A stretch of 10,067 bases of DNA, taken from assembly GCA_902464195.1 (NCBI GenBank), contig CABQJB010000062.1:1-10067 (forward strand). The letters run 5' to 3'. The position numbers and the translations under genes are program-made. The notes beneath the pieces are model-generated. The model was not told the DNA's origin, did no database searches, and saw only the letters and a list, made by a program, of their open reading frames with translations. Below, one piece after another: positions 1-7,188 of the stretch (position 1 is the stretch's first letter; every line of letters starts with the position of its first letter). Source of the DNA: an uncultured Megasphaera sp. GTDB lineage: Bacteria; Bacillota; Negativicutes; Veillonellales; Megasphaeraceae.

Positions 1-630
1 GTCCGTTACATGACCAGCCATCCCAAGGATATGACCTTTGCCATGATCGACGCCATTGCCGACAGCCAAAAGGTCGTCAACCACATGCATCTGCCCATCC
101 AGTGCGGTTCCAATGAGCTCTTGAAGAAGATGAACCGCGGCTACACGGTGGAACATTATCTGGAACTCGTCGACTATGCCCGCAAGCGCATGCCCGACCT
201 GGTCCTGACGACGGACATCATCGTCGGTTTCCCAGGCGAAACGGAAGCCATGTTTGAAGATACGCTGAACCTGCTCAAGCGCGTCCAGTACGATATGGCC
301 TATACCTTCATCTATTCGCCGCGGACGGGGACGCCGGCGGCCAAGATGGAAGACCAGATCCCGCAGGAAGAAAAGAGCCGCCGTCTGCAGCGGCTCATGG
401 ATGTACAGAACGTCTATAGTTTAGCGAAAAATAAAGCAATGGAAGACCACGTCTATGACGTCATCGTCGAAGGGCCGACCAAGAACGATGCCAATCACTG
501 GTTCGGCCGGACGACGGGCAACAAGATGATCATCTGGGAAAATGACGGTTCCGTCGCCATCGGCGATACGGTTCCGGTCCAGGTCGACAAGGGCCAGACG
601 TGGGTCCTCAAAGGTCACTTAGTGCACTAA
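1..630 (+). CDS. miaB: tRNA-2-methylthio-N6-dimethylallyladenosine synthase MiaB, C-terminal part
   Basis: Radical-SAM methylthiotransferase that adds a methylthio group at C2 of i6A37 in tRNAs reading UNN codons, after MiaA has prenylated the base. The frame is open from the first base, so the gene enters from the left; 209 codons plus TAA are visible, roughly the C-terminal half of a protein of about 440 residues. The start of the fragment (RYMTSHPKDM), HLPIQCGSN, MNRGYT, TDIIVGFPGETE and FIYSPRTGTPAAKM are conserved late parts of the radical-SAM domain. The last ~65 residues (VIVEGPTKND to the end) form the TRAM RNA-binding domain. The N-terminal domain and the CxxxCxxC cluster motif lie outside the window. 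An internal ATG at position 10 is not a start. mutS follows after 14 nt, so the two are probably cotranscribed. Confidence 0.95.
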   Translation, partial: VRYMTSHPKDMTFAMIDAIADSQKVVNHMHLPIQCGSNELLKKMNRGYTVEHYLELVDYARKRMPDLVLTTDIIVGFPGETEAMFEDTLNLLKRVQYDMAYTFIYSPRTGTPAAKMEDQIPQEEKSRRLQRLMDVQNVYSLAKNKAMEDHVYDVIVEGPTKNDANHWFGRTTGNKMIIWENDGSVAIGDTVPVQVDKGQTWVLKGHLVH

Positions 631-640
631 AGGAAGGTGA
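630..640 (+). promoter_or_regulatory. Ribosome binding site deciding the TTG start of mutS
   Basis: AAGGAAGGTGA, beginning in the last base of the miaB stop codon, is a strong purine-rich Shine-Dalgarno sequence about 4-7 nt before TTG at 645. A GTG at 600 would open the same frame 15 codons earlier, but it lies inside miaB, has no such site, and adds residues not typical of MutS. Confidence 0.8.
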
Positions 641-644
641 GACT

Positions 645-3242
645 TTGGCAGGAAAAAAATTAACGCCTATGATGCAGCAGTACATGGAAGTCAAAGAGCA
701 GTGCCAGGATAAGATCCTCTTTTTCCGCCTCGGCGATTTCTATGAAATGTTTTTTGACGATGCCCTGACGGCGTCGCGCGAACTCGACCTGACCCTGACC
801 GGCCGGGCTGGCGGTAATAAGGAGAAGGTCCCCATGTGCGGCGTCCCTTTCCATTCGGCTGACACCTATATCGAACGGCTGGTCCACAAGGGCTATAAAG
901 TCGCTATCTGCGAACAGATGGAAGACCCGAAACTGGCCAAGGGACTCGTCAAGCGCAAGATTATCAAGGTCATCACGCCGGGGACGATTACCCTGGAGAA
1001 TGCCGTGGCGTCGAAGAAGAACAATTACATCGGCTGCCTGACCGAATGCGATGCCATCCTTTCCATCGCCCTCATAGACGTCACGACGGGCGAATGTTTG
1101 TGGGCCGACTGCGCGGCATCGGTCATGGAAGACAGCTTGTTCGACACCCTGGCCGTCTACGAGCCGAGTGAGCTCATTTACGCCCACATGGGGCAGGATA
1201 TGGACGCCGTCCGCGAATACCTGCGCAGTCACCTGGCCCAATGTACGGTCACGGAATTTCCTGCCGATGACAGTGTCGACTACCGGGAACAGGCCCGGTC
1301 CTATTTCCCGCCGGAAGACTTTGCCGCTGCCTCGGCGGCTGGCGACTGCATCGGCATGCTCCTGGCCTATGTCAGTGACGTCATGCAGTCCGATATTTCC
1401 CACATCAATTCGCTGGAACATATCGACAATGAACGGCGTCTGGTCGTCGATGCGGCCAGCCTGCGCCATCTGGAAATCACGCAGAACGTCCGCGACGGCG
1501 GCCGCCGGGGGACCCTCCTCGATGTCCTGGACAAGACCAAGACGGCCATGGGCGGCCGGCTCCTGCGCAAGTGGCTGGAAGCGCCGCTCATCCGCATTGC
1601 CGACATCACCCGCCGTCAGGATGCCGTCGAAGACTTCGTCCTCCACGAAATCATGCGCCAGGATACGGCAGATGTGCTGGACCGGATTTACGATTTTGAA
1701 CGCATCCTGACCCGCATCGAAACGGGGACCGTGAGCCCGAAGGACCTGGTAGCCCTGCGGGAATCGCTGGCCGTCATCCCCCAGCTGAAACAGGTCCTGT
1801 CCGGTGCCGGTGCCGACCTCCTGCACAGCCTCAATGACCGCCTGCAGACCCATGACGACGTCTATGACCTGCTCTGCCGGGGTATCAAGGACGAACCGGG
1901 CCTGGTCATCCGCAACGGCGGCGTCATCCGCGACGGCTTTTCGCCGGAACTCGATGAAATCCGCTCCATTGCGGCCAACAGCCATGCCTTTTTGCAGGAA
2001 CTGGAAGAGAAGGAACGGGAAAAGACGGGCATCAAGATGAAAATCGGCTATACCAAGGTCTTTGGCTATTACTTCGAAATTTCCCATGCCAATACCAAGC
2101 CCATCCCCGATTACTACGTGCGCAAGCAGACGTTGGTCAATGCCGAACGCTACATCACGCCGGAACTGAAGGAGTTCGAAGTCAAGGTCCTGACCAGTCA
2201 GGAACGGATGCTGGCGCTGGAATACAAGCTTTTCGGCGACATCCGCCGCCAGATCCAGGGCCATATCCCGGCCATGCAGGAAACGGCCCGGGCCATTGCC
2301 CGCATCGATTGCCTGTACAGCCTGGCCTGCGCGGCCTATGACAACCGCTACGTCCGTCCCAGCCTCAACACCAAGGCGACGATTACCATTAAGGACGGCC
2401 GCCATCCTATTATTGAAAAGTATTTGAAAGACGAATTGTTTGTGCCCAACGACGTCACCTTGAACCATGAAGACCATGAAATTTTGGTCATCACCGGCCC
2501 CAACATGGCCGGCAAGTCGACGTATATGCGCCAGGTTGCCGTGCTGGTCCTCATGGCCCAGGCCGGCTCCTTCATTCCCGCCAAGGAAGGGTCCATCTGC
2601 CCGGTGGACCGCATCTTTACCCGCATCGGTGCCAGCGATGACATCCTCACCGGCCAGAGTACGTTCATGATGGAAATGAAGGAAGTGTCGTACATCCTGA
2701 AACACGCCACCAGCCGAAGCCTGCTCATCCTCGATGAAATCGGCCGCGGCACGAGCACCTTCGACGGCATGTCCATCGCCCGGGCCGTCATCGAATACTG
2801 CCTGAAGCACATCCACGCCCTGACGCTGTTCGCGACGCACTATCATGAGCTCATCGCCATGGCCGACGATTCGCCGAAAATCAAGAATTATACCGTCGCC
2901 GTCAAGGAACGGGGCAAGAACATCAAGTTCCTGCGGCGCATCATTCCCGGCGGGGCCGACCGCAGCTATGGCCTGCACGTCGCCCGTCTGGCCGGGCTGC
3001 CCGAAAGCCTGCTCAAGCGGGCCGACGTCATCCTGGAAGACTTGGAAAAGAACGGTGGTGCTCCCGTCCCGGCCAAGGCGCCTGTGAATCCGGCGCCGTC
3101 ACCCATGGGAGACAGCCTCTTTTCCAGTCCCGTCATCGACAAGCTGCTCAGCGTCGATGTCAGCAGTATGACGCCGATTGAAGCGATTTCTTTCTTATAT
3201 AATCTGCAAAAAGATGCCAAAGAAGGAAGTGGGATCCAGTGA
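645..3242 (+). CDS. mutS: DNA mismatch repair protein MutS
   Basis: Mismatch-recognition ATPase that binds mispairs and small loops as a clamp and recruits MutL. With the TTG start the protein is 865 residues, the usual MutS length. The N-terminus (AGKKLTPMMQQY) is canonical. The mismatch-binding F-x-E motif is F32-Y-E34 within FFRLGDFYEMF. The connector, lever and clamp domains follow (residues about 130-590). The ABC-type ATPase has Walker A GPNMAGKST (618-626) and Walker B LLILDEIGRGTST with D697-E698; ATHYHEL follows. The tail has a helix-turn-helix-like segment (YGLHVARLAGLP) and a C-terminal TPIEAISFLYNLQ segment; DSLF near the end could be a weak beta-clamp-binding motif. Coding looks intact. 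It overlaps mutL by 4 nt (GTGA), which suggests translational coupling. TTG starts often lower initiation, which fits a low-abundance repair protein. Confidence 0.98.
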   Translation: MAGKKLTPMMQQYMEVKEQCQDKILFFRLGDFYEMFFDDALTASRELDLTLTGRAGGNKEKVPMCGVPFHSADTYIERLVHKGYKVAICEQMEDPKLAKGLVKRKIIKVITPGTITLENAVASKKNNYIGCLTECDAILSIALIDVTTGECLWADCAASVMEDSLFDTLAVYEPSELIYAHMGQDMDAVREYLRSHLAQCTVTEFPADDSVDYREQARSYFPPEDFAAASAAGDCIGMLLAYVSDVMQSDISHINSLEHIDNERRLVVDAASLRHLEITQNVRDGGRRGTLLDVLDKTKTAMGGRLLRKWLEAPLIRIADITRRQDAVEDFVLHEIMRQDTADVLDRIYDFERILTRIETGTVSPKDLVALRESLAVIPQLKQVLSGAGADLLHSLNDRLQTHDDVYDLLCRGIKDEPGLVIRNGGVIRDGFSPELDEIRSIAANSHAFLQELEEKEREKTGIKMKIGYTKVFGYYFEISHANTKPIPDYYVRKQTLVNAERYITPELKEFEVKVLTSQERMLALEYKLFGDIRRQIQGHIPAMQETARAIARIDCLYSLACAAYDNRYVRPSLNTKATITIKDGRHPIIEKYLKDELFVPNDVTLNHEDHEILVITGPNMAGKSTYMRQVAVLVLMAQAGSFIPAKEGSICPVDRIFTRIGASDDILTGQSTFMMEMKEVSYILKHATSRSLLILDEIGRGTSTFDGMSIARAVIEYCLKHIHALTLFATHYHELIAMADDSPKIKNYTVAVKERGKNIKFLRRIIPGGADRSYGLHVARLAGLPESLLKRADVILEDLEKNGGAPVPAKAPVNPAPSPMGDSLFSSPVIDKLLSVDVSSMTPIEAISFLYNLQKDAKEGSGIQ

Positions 3243-5332
3243 GTTCAATCATTCATGTCTTAGATGAAGCGACGCGCAATAAGATTGCCGCCGGCGAAGT
3301 CGTCGAACGGCCGGCGTCGTGCATCAAGGAGCTCGTAGAAAACGCCATCGATGCCGGTGCCCATGCCATCGAAGTGGAAATCGCCGACGGCGGCCAGTCC
3401 TATATGCGGGTCACTGACGACGGCTGCGGCATGAGCCCGGAAGATGCCCATAAGTGCATCATCCGTCACGGTACGAGCAAGATCAGTTCCGTCGAAGATA
3501 TTTTTGCCATCACGTCTTTAGGTTTTCGCGGCGAAGCCGTGCCCAGTATCGCCGCCGTGTCGCACATGCAGATCACGACGCGCCAGGCCAGTGATGATTT
3601 TGCGACGCACCTCATCCTCGATGGGGGCGAAATCACGGCAGAAGACCAGGCCGGCGCACCGGTCGGGACGACGATGGAAGTGAGCGACCTCTTTTATAAT
3701 ACGCCGGCGCGGCGCAAGTTCCTCAAGAGCGAACGGACGGAAAGTTCGAAGATTTCTGAAATGGTGACCAAACTGGCCCTGGCCAATCCGGCCATTGCCT
3801 TTACTTTTACCAATAACGGCCGGACGACGATGAAGACCGGCGGTACTGGGGACCTGCGGGAAACGATTGCCAATATCTACGGTGCCAACGTCGCCCGCGA
3901 TGTCTTTGCCGTCTCCGCCGACCAGGACGGCATCAGCCTGGAAGGCTATGTGGGCAAGCCGTCGGTCTTAAAGAGCAACCGCAACTGGCAGACGTGCATC
4001 GTCAATCACCGCATCGTCCACAATCCCTTGATGTTCAAGGCCATCGACAATGCCTATCACGCCATGCTGCCGAAATCGGGCTATCCCTTCGCCATGCTCC
4101 ACCTCCACGTCGACCCGGCGACGATTGACGTCAACGTCCATCCGGCTAAGACGGAAATCAAATTCTCTGATGAACAAGCCGTCTACCGGGCCATCTACCA
4201 CAGCATCGTCACGGCCCTGGTGGCCCAGGAAAAACCGGAGGCCATCGCCAAGACCATCGGTGATGCTGTAGGGGCCGTCCCAAAGGGCGGCCCGCAGCGG
4301 ACAGCTCCAGCCGGGCTCTCCGTTTGGGCAGCCGGCCCGCAGGAAAAAGCAACCTCTCAGTCCGCTACGCGGACAGCTCCCCTATCAGGGGAGCCTCTTG
4401 CGTGGGGCGCCCACTCGCAGGAAAGTGGCCAGGCAACCTCCGTAGGGGCCGTCCCAGAGGGCGGCCCGCAGGAAAAGACAACCTCCGTAGGGGCCGTCCC
4501 AGAGGGCGGCCCGCAGCGGACAGCTCCAGCCAGGCTCTCCGTTTGGGCAGCCGGCCCGCAGGAAAAGACAACCTCTCAGTCCGCTGCGCGGACAGCTCCC
4601 CTATCAGGGGAGCCTCTTGCGAAGGGCCTATCAGGGGAGCCTCTTGCGGATGGTTCTTCCTTGTTTTCCCAGGCTTTGGCCCAGCATGGCCAGGGCGGGC
4701 CGTCGGAAGCGACGTCGGTCGTTTCCGAGTCGTCGGCGCCTAAGATTGTCTTTGACGGCGATGACGACGTCTTCATTCCCTTAGGGGAAGTGGCGGACTG
4801 CTTCATCATTGCCAAGAAGGGGCAGGATTTATACATCGTCGATCAGCACGCGGCTCATGAACGGATACGCTACGATACGTTCTGCAAGCGCGTCGAACGG
4901 ATGCCGAGCCAGCAGCTGCTGACGCCGGAGTTCGTCGAAGTCGACAGCGATGACATGACGCTCTTGCTGGAACGGCAGGATGTCTTCAACGACCTGGGCT
5001 ATACTTATTCCGAAGCCGGGCCGACGACGCTGCGCGTCGAAGAAGTGCCCTGTGATTTGCAGACCAGCGATATTGCCGATTCTTTAAAGGATATCTGCCT
5101 GCTCCTGCACGACCAGAAGGAACCGGATAAAGCCATGGTCCGCCATCGTTCACTGGCCTATCTGTCCTGTCACGGTGCCGTCAAGGCCGGGGACAGCCTC
5201 AATATCCGCCAGATGAAGCAGCTCCTGGATGATCTGTTCCATACAGAAAAGCCCTACGTCTGCCCGCACGGTCGGCCGACGATCATCCGCTTTACGCCGA
5301 AAGAATTAGCTCACTTATTTAAACGGACATGA
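3239..5332 (+). CDS. mutL: DNA mismatch repair protein MutL with a repeat-built linker
   Basis: GHKL ATPase that links MutS to downstream steps; in bacteria lacking MutH it nicks the strand itself. It has 697 residues and a GTG start overlapping the mutS stop, with AAGGAAG at 3223-3229 as ribosome binding site. ATPase motifs: KELVENAIDAGA (E31 catalytic, N35), DDGCGM (60-65) and GFRGEA, then DLFYNTPARRKFLK and the transducer domain to about residue 335. The C-terminal dimerisation/endonuclease domain starts near 505 and has DQHAAHERIRYD (535-546), a variant of DQHA(X)2E(X)4E with Asp as the last acid, SCHGAVKAG and CPHGRP. So it is probably a nuclease-type MutL. Residues 344-470 are translated palindromic repeats, rich in Pro, Gly, Ala, Ser and Thr and presumably disordered. 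Without them the protein would be 570 residues; B. subtilis MutL is about 627. It overlaps the next gene by ATGA. Confidence 0.97.
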   Translation: MSSIIHVLDEATRNKIAAGEVVERPASCIKELVENAIDAGAHAIEVEIADGGQSYMRVTDDGCGMSPEDAHKCIIRHGTSKISSVEDIFAITSLGFRGEAVPSIAAVSHMQITTRQASDDFATHLILDGGEITAEDQAGAPVGTTMEVSDLFYNTPARRKFLKSERTESSKISEMVTKLALANPAIAFTFTNNGRTTMKTGGTGDLRETIANIYGANVARDVFAVSADQDGISLEGYVGKPSVLKSNRNWQTCIVNHRIVHNPLMFKAIDNAYHAMLPKSGYPFAMLHLHVDPATIDVNVHPAKTEIKFSDEQAVYRAIYHSIVTALVAQEKPEAIAKTIGDAVGAVPKGGPQRTAPAGLSVWAAGPQEKATSQSATRTAPLSGEPLAWGAHSQESGQATSVGAVPEGGPQEKTTSVGAVPEGGPQRTAPARLSVWAAGPQEKTTSQSAARTAPLSGEPLAKGLSGEPLADGSSLFSQALAQHGQGGPSEATSVVSESSAPKIVFDGDDDVFIPLGEVADCFIIAKKGQDLYIVDQHAAHERIRYDTFCKRVERMPSQQLLTPEFVEVDSDDMTLLLERQDVFNDLGYTYSEAGPTTLRVEEVPCDLQTSDIADSLKDICLLLHDQKEPDKAMVRHRSLAYLSCHGAVKAGDSLNIRQMKQLLDDLFHTEKPYVCPHGRPTIIRFTPKELAHLFKRT
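4268..4402 (+). repeat. 135-bp direct repeat, copy 1, inside mutL
   Basis: This copy encodes residues 344-388 of MutL (45 codons) and matches copy 2 at 4487-4621 in 130 of 135 positions, at a distance of 219 bp (73 codons). It has three modules. Module A (4268-4297) folds as GGGCCG-T-CCC, loop AAA, GGG-CGGCCC. Module B (4298-4347) shows no convincing hairpin. Module C (4353-4402) has two adjacent hairpins: GTCCGC-TAC-GCGGAC at 4360-4374, a single A, then GCTCCCCT-ATC-AGGGGAGC at 4376-4394. Modules A and C recur outside mutL at 7215-7244 and 7278-7320. Confidence 0.93.
4442..4471 (+). repeat. Module A, extra copy between the two large mutL repeats
   Basis: A 30-bp copy beginning GTAGGGGCCGTCCC, identical to the A module of copy 2 (4487-4516) and differing from that of copy 1 by one base in the hairpin loop (AGA versus AAA). 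It is in the same reading frame (VGAVPEGGPQ). The distances to its neighbours are 174 bp and 45 bp, both multiples of three. The flank AGGAAAAGACAACCTCC leads directly into the next A module. Confidence 0.9.
4487..4621 (+). repeat. 135-bp direct repeat, copy 2, inside mutL
   Basis: This copy encodes residues 417-461 of MutL. It has the same A-B-C order as copy 1. The five differences are at 4502 (loop of the A hairpin), 4532, 4567 and 4568 (outside stems) and 4586 (loop of the first C hairpin). Four change an amino acid (K to E, G to R, A to T, T to A) and one is silent. No stem position differs. The C hairpins are GTCCGC-TGC-GCGGAC at 4579-4593 and GCTCCCCT-ATC-AGGGGAGC at 4595-4613. Confidence 0.93.
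4627..4648 (+). repeat. Truncated module C copy at the end of the mutL repeat block
   Basis: This 22-bp piece repeats exactly the 3' part of module C (CCTATCAGGGG, then AGCCTCTTGCG), starting 27 bp (nine codons) after the matching point at 4600. It gives the peptide periodicity LSGEPLAKG-LSGEPLADG. Only the 3' arm of the 8-bp hairpin is present. Confidence 0.88.
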
Positions 5333-6159
5333 CTCATATGATTTACGTCGTGCCTTCCTTGAAGGCCAAAGAAAAATTACAAGAAGAAGGGAAGGCCTGG
5401 GCCGAAAGCCAGGGCTTTGCCTATGTACCGCGGGGAAAGCGGACCATACAGGACTTGATGGATGAATACGGCGAGGACTTCCTCGTCTATTCATCGTGGG
5501 GACCTCAGATAGACCGCCCGGAAGGCAGCCACTTTTTCAGCCTCAACATGGCCGAACTGCGCATCCAGAATCTGCGGAAAGGCCAGCGCGACCATCTGCT
5601 GGAAGCCCTGATGGGGGTGAAGGAGCACGGCCTGCGGCCTGCGGCGGCACAGCCGCCTGTCACCGTCCTCGATTGTACTTGCGGCTTCGGTGCCGATGCG
5701 GCCGTCGCTTCTTTTGGACTGCCTGCCGGTTCCCGCGTCGATGCCCTGGAAGTGTCGCCTTTGCTGGAAGCCGTTACGGCCTGGGGCCTTTCCCATTTTG
5801 TCCACAAGAAAGACGACGTCACGGCGGCGCTGCGCCGGATTTCCCTGCGCTGTGATGACTATCGCGACTATCTGCTATCCGATGAAGGGCCTGTGTACGA
5901 CGTCCTCTATTTCGACCCCATGTTCCAGCGGCCTGTCGAGGCGAGCTGCCAGTTCCAGCCTGTCCGGGCCATTATGGAACACGGCGGCCTGACGCGGGAA
6001 CTGATTGAACGGGCGCTGCAGAAAGCCCGGCGCCGGGTGGTCATCAAAGAACGGGACTTCCGCCAACTCTGCCGCGATTTCCCCGATGTTACCTTATATG
6101 GCGGCAAATACAGCCGCATTGGCTATGCCGTATTGGAGTGTGATTCATGGAAAAAGTAA
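5329..6159 (+). CDS. Class I SAM-dependent methyltransferase, RsmJ-like (DUF548/PF04445 type)
   Basis: Predicted methyltransferase of 276 residues; the substrate is not known from sequence. E. coli RsmJ, the characterised relative, methylates G1516 of 16S rRNA, so an RNA target is plausible but is inference. SAM motif I is TVLDCTCGFGADAA (D115, G119, G121). An acidic residue after the next strand (ALEVSP) may contact SAM. The RsmJ-like catalytic-region motif is YFDPMF (D196-F199), and VVIKERDF follows near the end. The N-terminal ~100 residues contain YVPRGKR and HFFSLNMAELRIQNL, typical of the Firmicutes branch as I recall it. The ATG at 5329 overlaps the mutL stop (ATGA); ATG at 5338 is an equally possible start three codons later. 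Neither has a clear ribosome binding site, so translation probably depends on mutL. The gene overlaps miaA by 13 nt. Confidence 0.85.
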   Translation: MTHMIYVVPSLKAKEKLQEEGKAWAESQGFAYVPRGKRTIQDLMDEYGEDFLVYSSWGPQIDRPEGSHFFSLNMAELRIQNLRKGQRDHLLEALMGVKEHGLRPAAAQPPVTVLDCTCGFGADAAVASFGLPAGSRVDALEVSPLLEAVTAWGLSHFVHKKDDVTAALRRISLRCDDYRDYLLSDEGPVYDVLYFDPMFQRPVEASCQFQPVRAIMEHGGLTRELIERALQKARRRVVIKERDFRQLCRDFPDVTLYGGKYSRIGYAVLECDSWKK

Positions 6160-7076
6160 TTGCCATCATCGGTCCGACGGCGGTCGGCAAGACGGCCCTC
6201 AGTTTTGCCCTGGCTGAACACTACGGGACCGACCTCATTTCCGGCGACGCCTACCAGATTTACCGCCATATGGATATCGGTACAGCCAAGCCGACGGCGG
6301 ACGAACTGGCCCGCTATCACCATTATCTCATCGATATTGCCGAGCCCGATGAACCTTATTCGGCAGCCCGTTTCTGTGAGATGGCGGAAAAAGCCATTAC
6401 TGAAGTCAACGGAAAGGGGAAAGTCCCCATTCTCGTCGGAGGGACGGGCCTCTACGTCCAGTCCCTCCTGGAAGGCTATGATTTCCAGACGGCCCGTATG
6501 ACCGAAGCCGACAAGGAAGCGGCCCAGGCGCGGATTGCCTCTCTCGATGAAGCGGCGCTGAAGGCCTATATCGAGAAGGGAACGGACTGGCAGCCGCCGG
6601 ACTGGCACGAGTTGCTGGCGAACACACACCGCCTGACCCGCCTGGTCAGCGCCATCGAACAGGGCGAAGGGAAATCTTTCGTCCGGGCCGGCAAGGCACG
6701 GGACTTGGTCTATGACGCATATGTCATCGGTCTGCGCCTGCCGCGGGATGTCTTATACCGGCGCATTGAAGAGCGCGTCGACGCCATGATAGCTGCCGGC
6801 TGGGCCGATGAAGTGCGGCGCCTGCTGAATCGGGGCATCCCGACGGATTGCCAGGCCATGAAGGCCATCGGCTATCAGGAACTGGCCCTGTATCTTCAGG
6901 GACAGATGCCCCTCGATGACGCCGTGGCCCGCATCAAGACCCGGACGCGGCGCTTTGCCAAACGCCAGCTCACGTGGTTCAAACGCATGCCCTATATCCA
7001 CTGGTACGACAAGGACCAATACGATGGAGAAGAAGCATTGATACAGGCCGTGCTGGGGGATTTGCCTTTCCCATGA
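6147..7076 (+). CDS. miaA: tRNA dimethylallyltransferase MiaA
   Basis: Transfers the dimethylallyl group from DMAPP to N6 of A37 in tRNAs reading UNN codons; the product is the substrate of MiaB, encoded at the left edge of the window. Length is 309 residues, normal for the family. The P-loop is GPTAVGKT (9-16). SGDAYQIYRHMDIGTAKP corresponds to the family's DSMQ-containing segment, with Ala-Tyr where many homologues have Ser-Met. VGGTGLY is at 97-103. QAMKAIGYQEL and RRFAKRQLTWFKR are canonical C-terminal motifs. The start ATG lies inside the preceding gene, with GGAGTG at 6135-6140 as ribosome binding site. The protein ends at TGA 7074-7076, after which coding density stops for 306 nt. hfq, which follows miaA in many Firmicutes, is absent here. 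Confidence 0.97.
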   Translation: MEKVIAIIGPTAVGKTALSFALAEHYGTDLISGDAYQIYRHMDIGTAKPTADELARYHHYLIDIAEPDEPYSAARFCEMAEKAITEVNGKGKVPILVGGTGLYVQSLLEGYDFQTARMTEADKEAAQARIASLDEAALKAYIEKGTDWQPPDWHELLANTHRLTRLVSAIEQGEGKSFVRAGKARDLVYDAYVIGLRLPRDVLYRRIEERVDAMIAAGWADEVRRLLNRGIPTDCQAMKAIGYQELALYLQGQMPLDDAVARIKTRTRRFAKRQLTWFKRMPYIHWYDKDQYDGEEALIQAVLGDLPFP

Positions 7077-7086
7077 CGGGAAAGAC

Positions 7087-7114
7087 GCAGGTCGCAGTCC
7101 GCAGGTCGCAGGCC
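7087..7114 (+). repeat. Heptanucleotide tandem array, GCAGGTC type
   Basis: Four consecutive 7-mers: GCAGGTC, GCAGTCC, GCAGGTC, GCAGGCC. The 12-mer CGCAGGTCGCAG occurs twice, at 7086-7097 and 7100-7111, a distance of 14. The array starts ten bases after the miaA stop codon. Confidence 0.75.
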
Positions 7115-7188
7115 GCCGCGGATTCAGATGCCGCTGCGCGGCGACAGACTCAAAATGACAACGACGCTTCGGGAAGCCCTCAGCGCGT

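Noticed and set aside
600..644. Upstream GTG start for mutS.
   Set aside because: It lies within miaB, has no ribosome binding site and adds 15 atypical residues; TTG at 645 fits site and family.
660..2978. A 772-codon open frame on the minus strand across mutS.
   Set aside because: It is the antisense shadow of a GC-rich gene whose codon pattern lacks stops on the opposite strand; the plus strand is unmistakably MutS and the antisense product shows no recognisable motif.
4268..4648. Possible CRISPR-like array, given repeated palindromic units.
   Set aside because: Units are contiguous modules of different kinds, with no regular unique spacers, and they lie in frame inside mutL; no cas genes are present.
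4324..4743. An alternative plus-strand frame of 139 codons through the mutL repeats.
   Set aside because: The repeats are open in more than one frame, so this is expected; the MutL frame is continuous with conserved domains on both sides.
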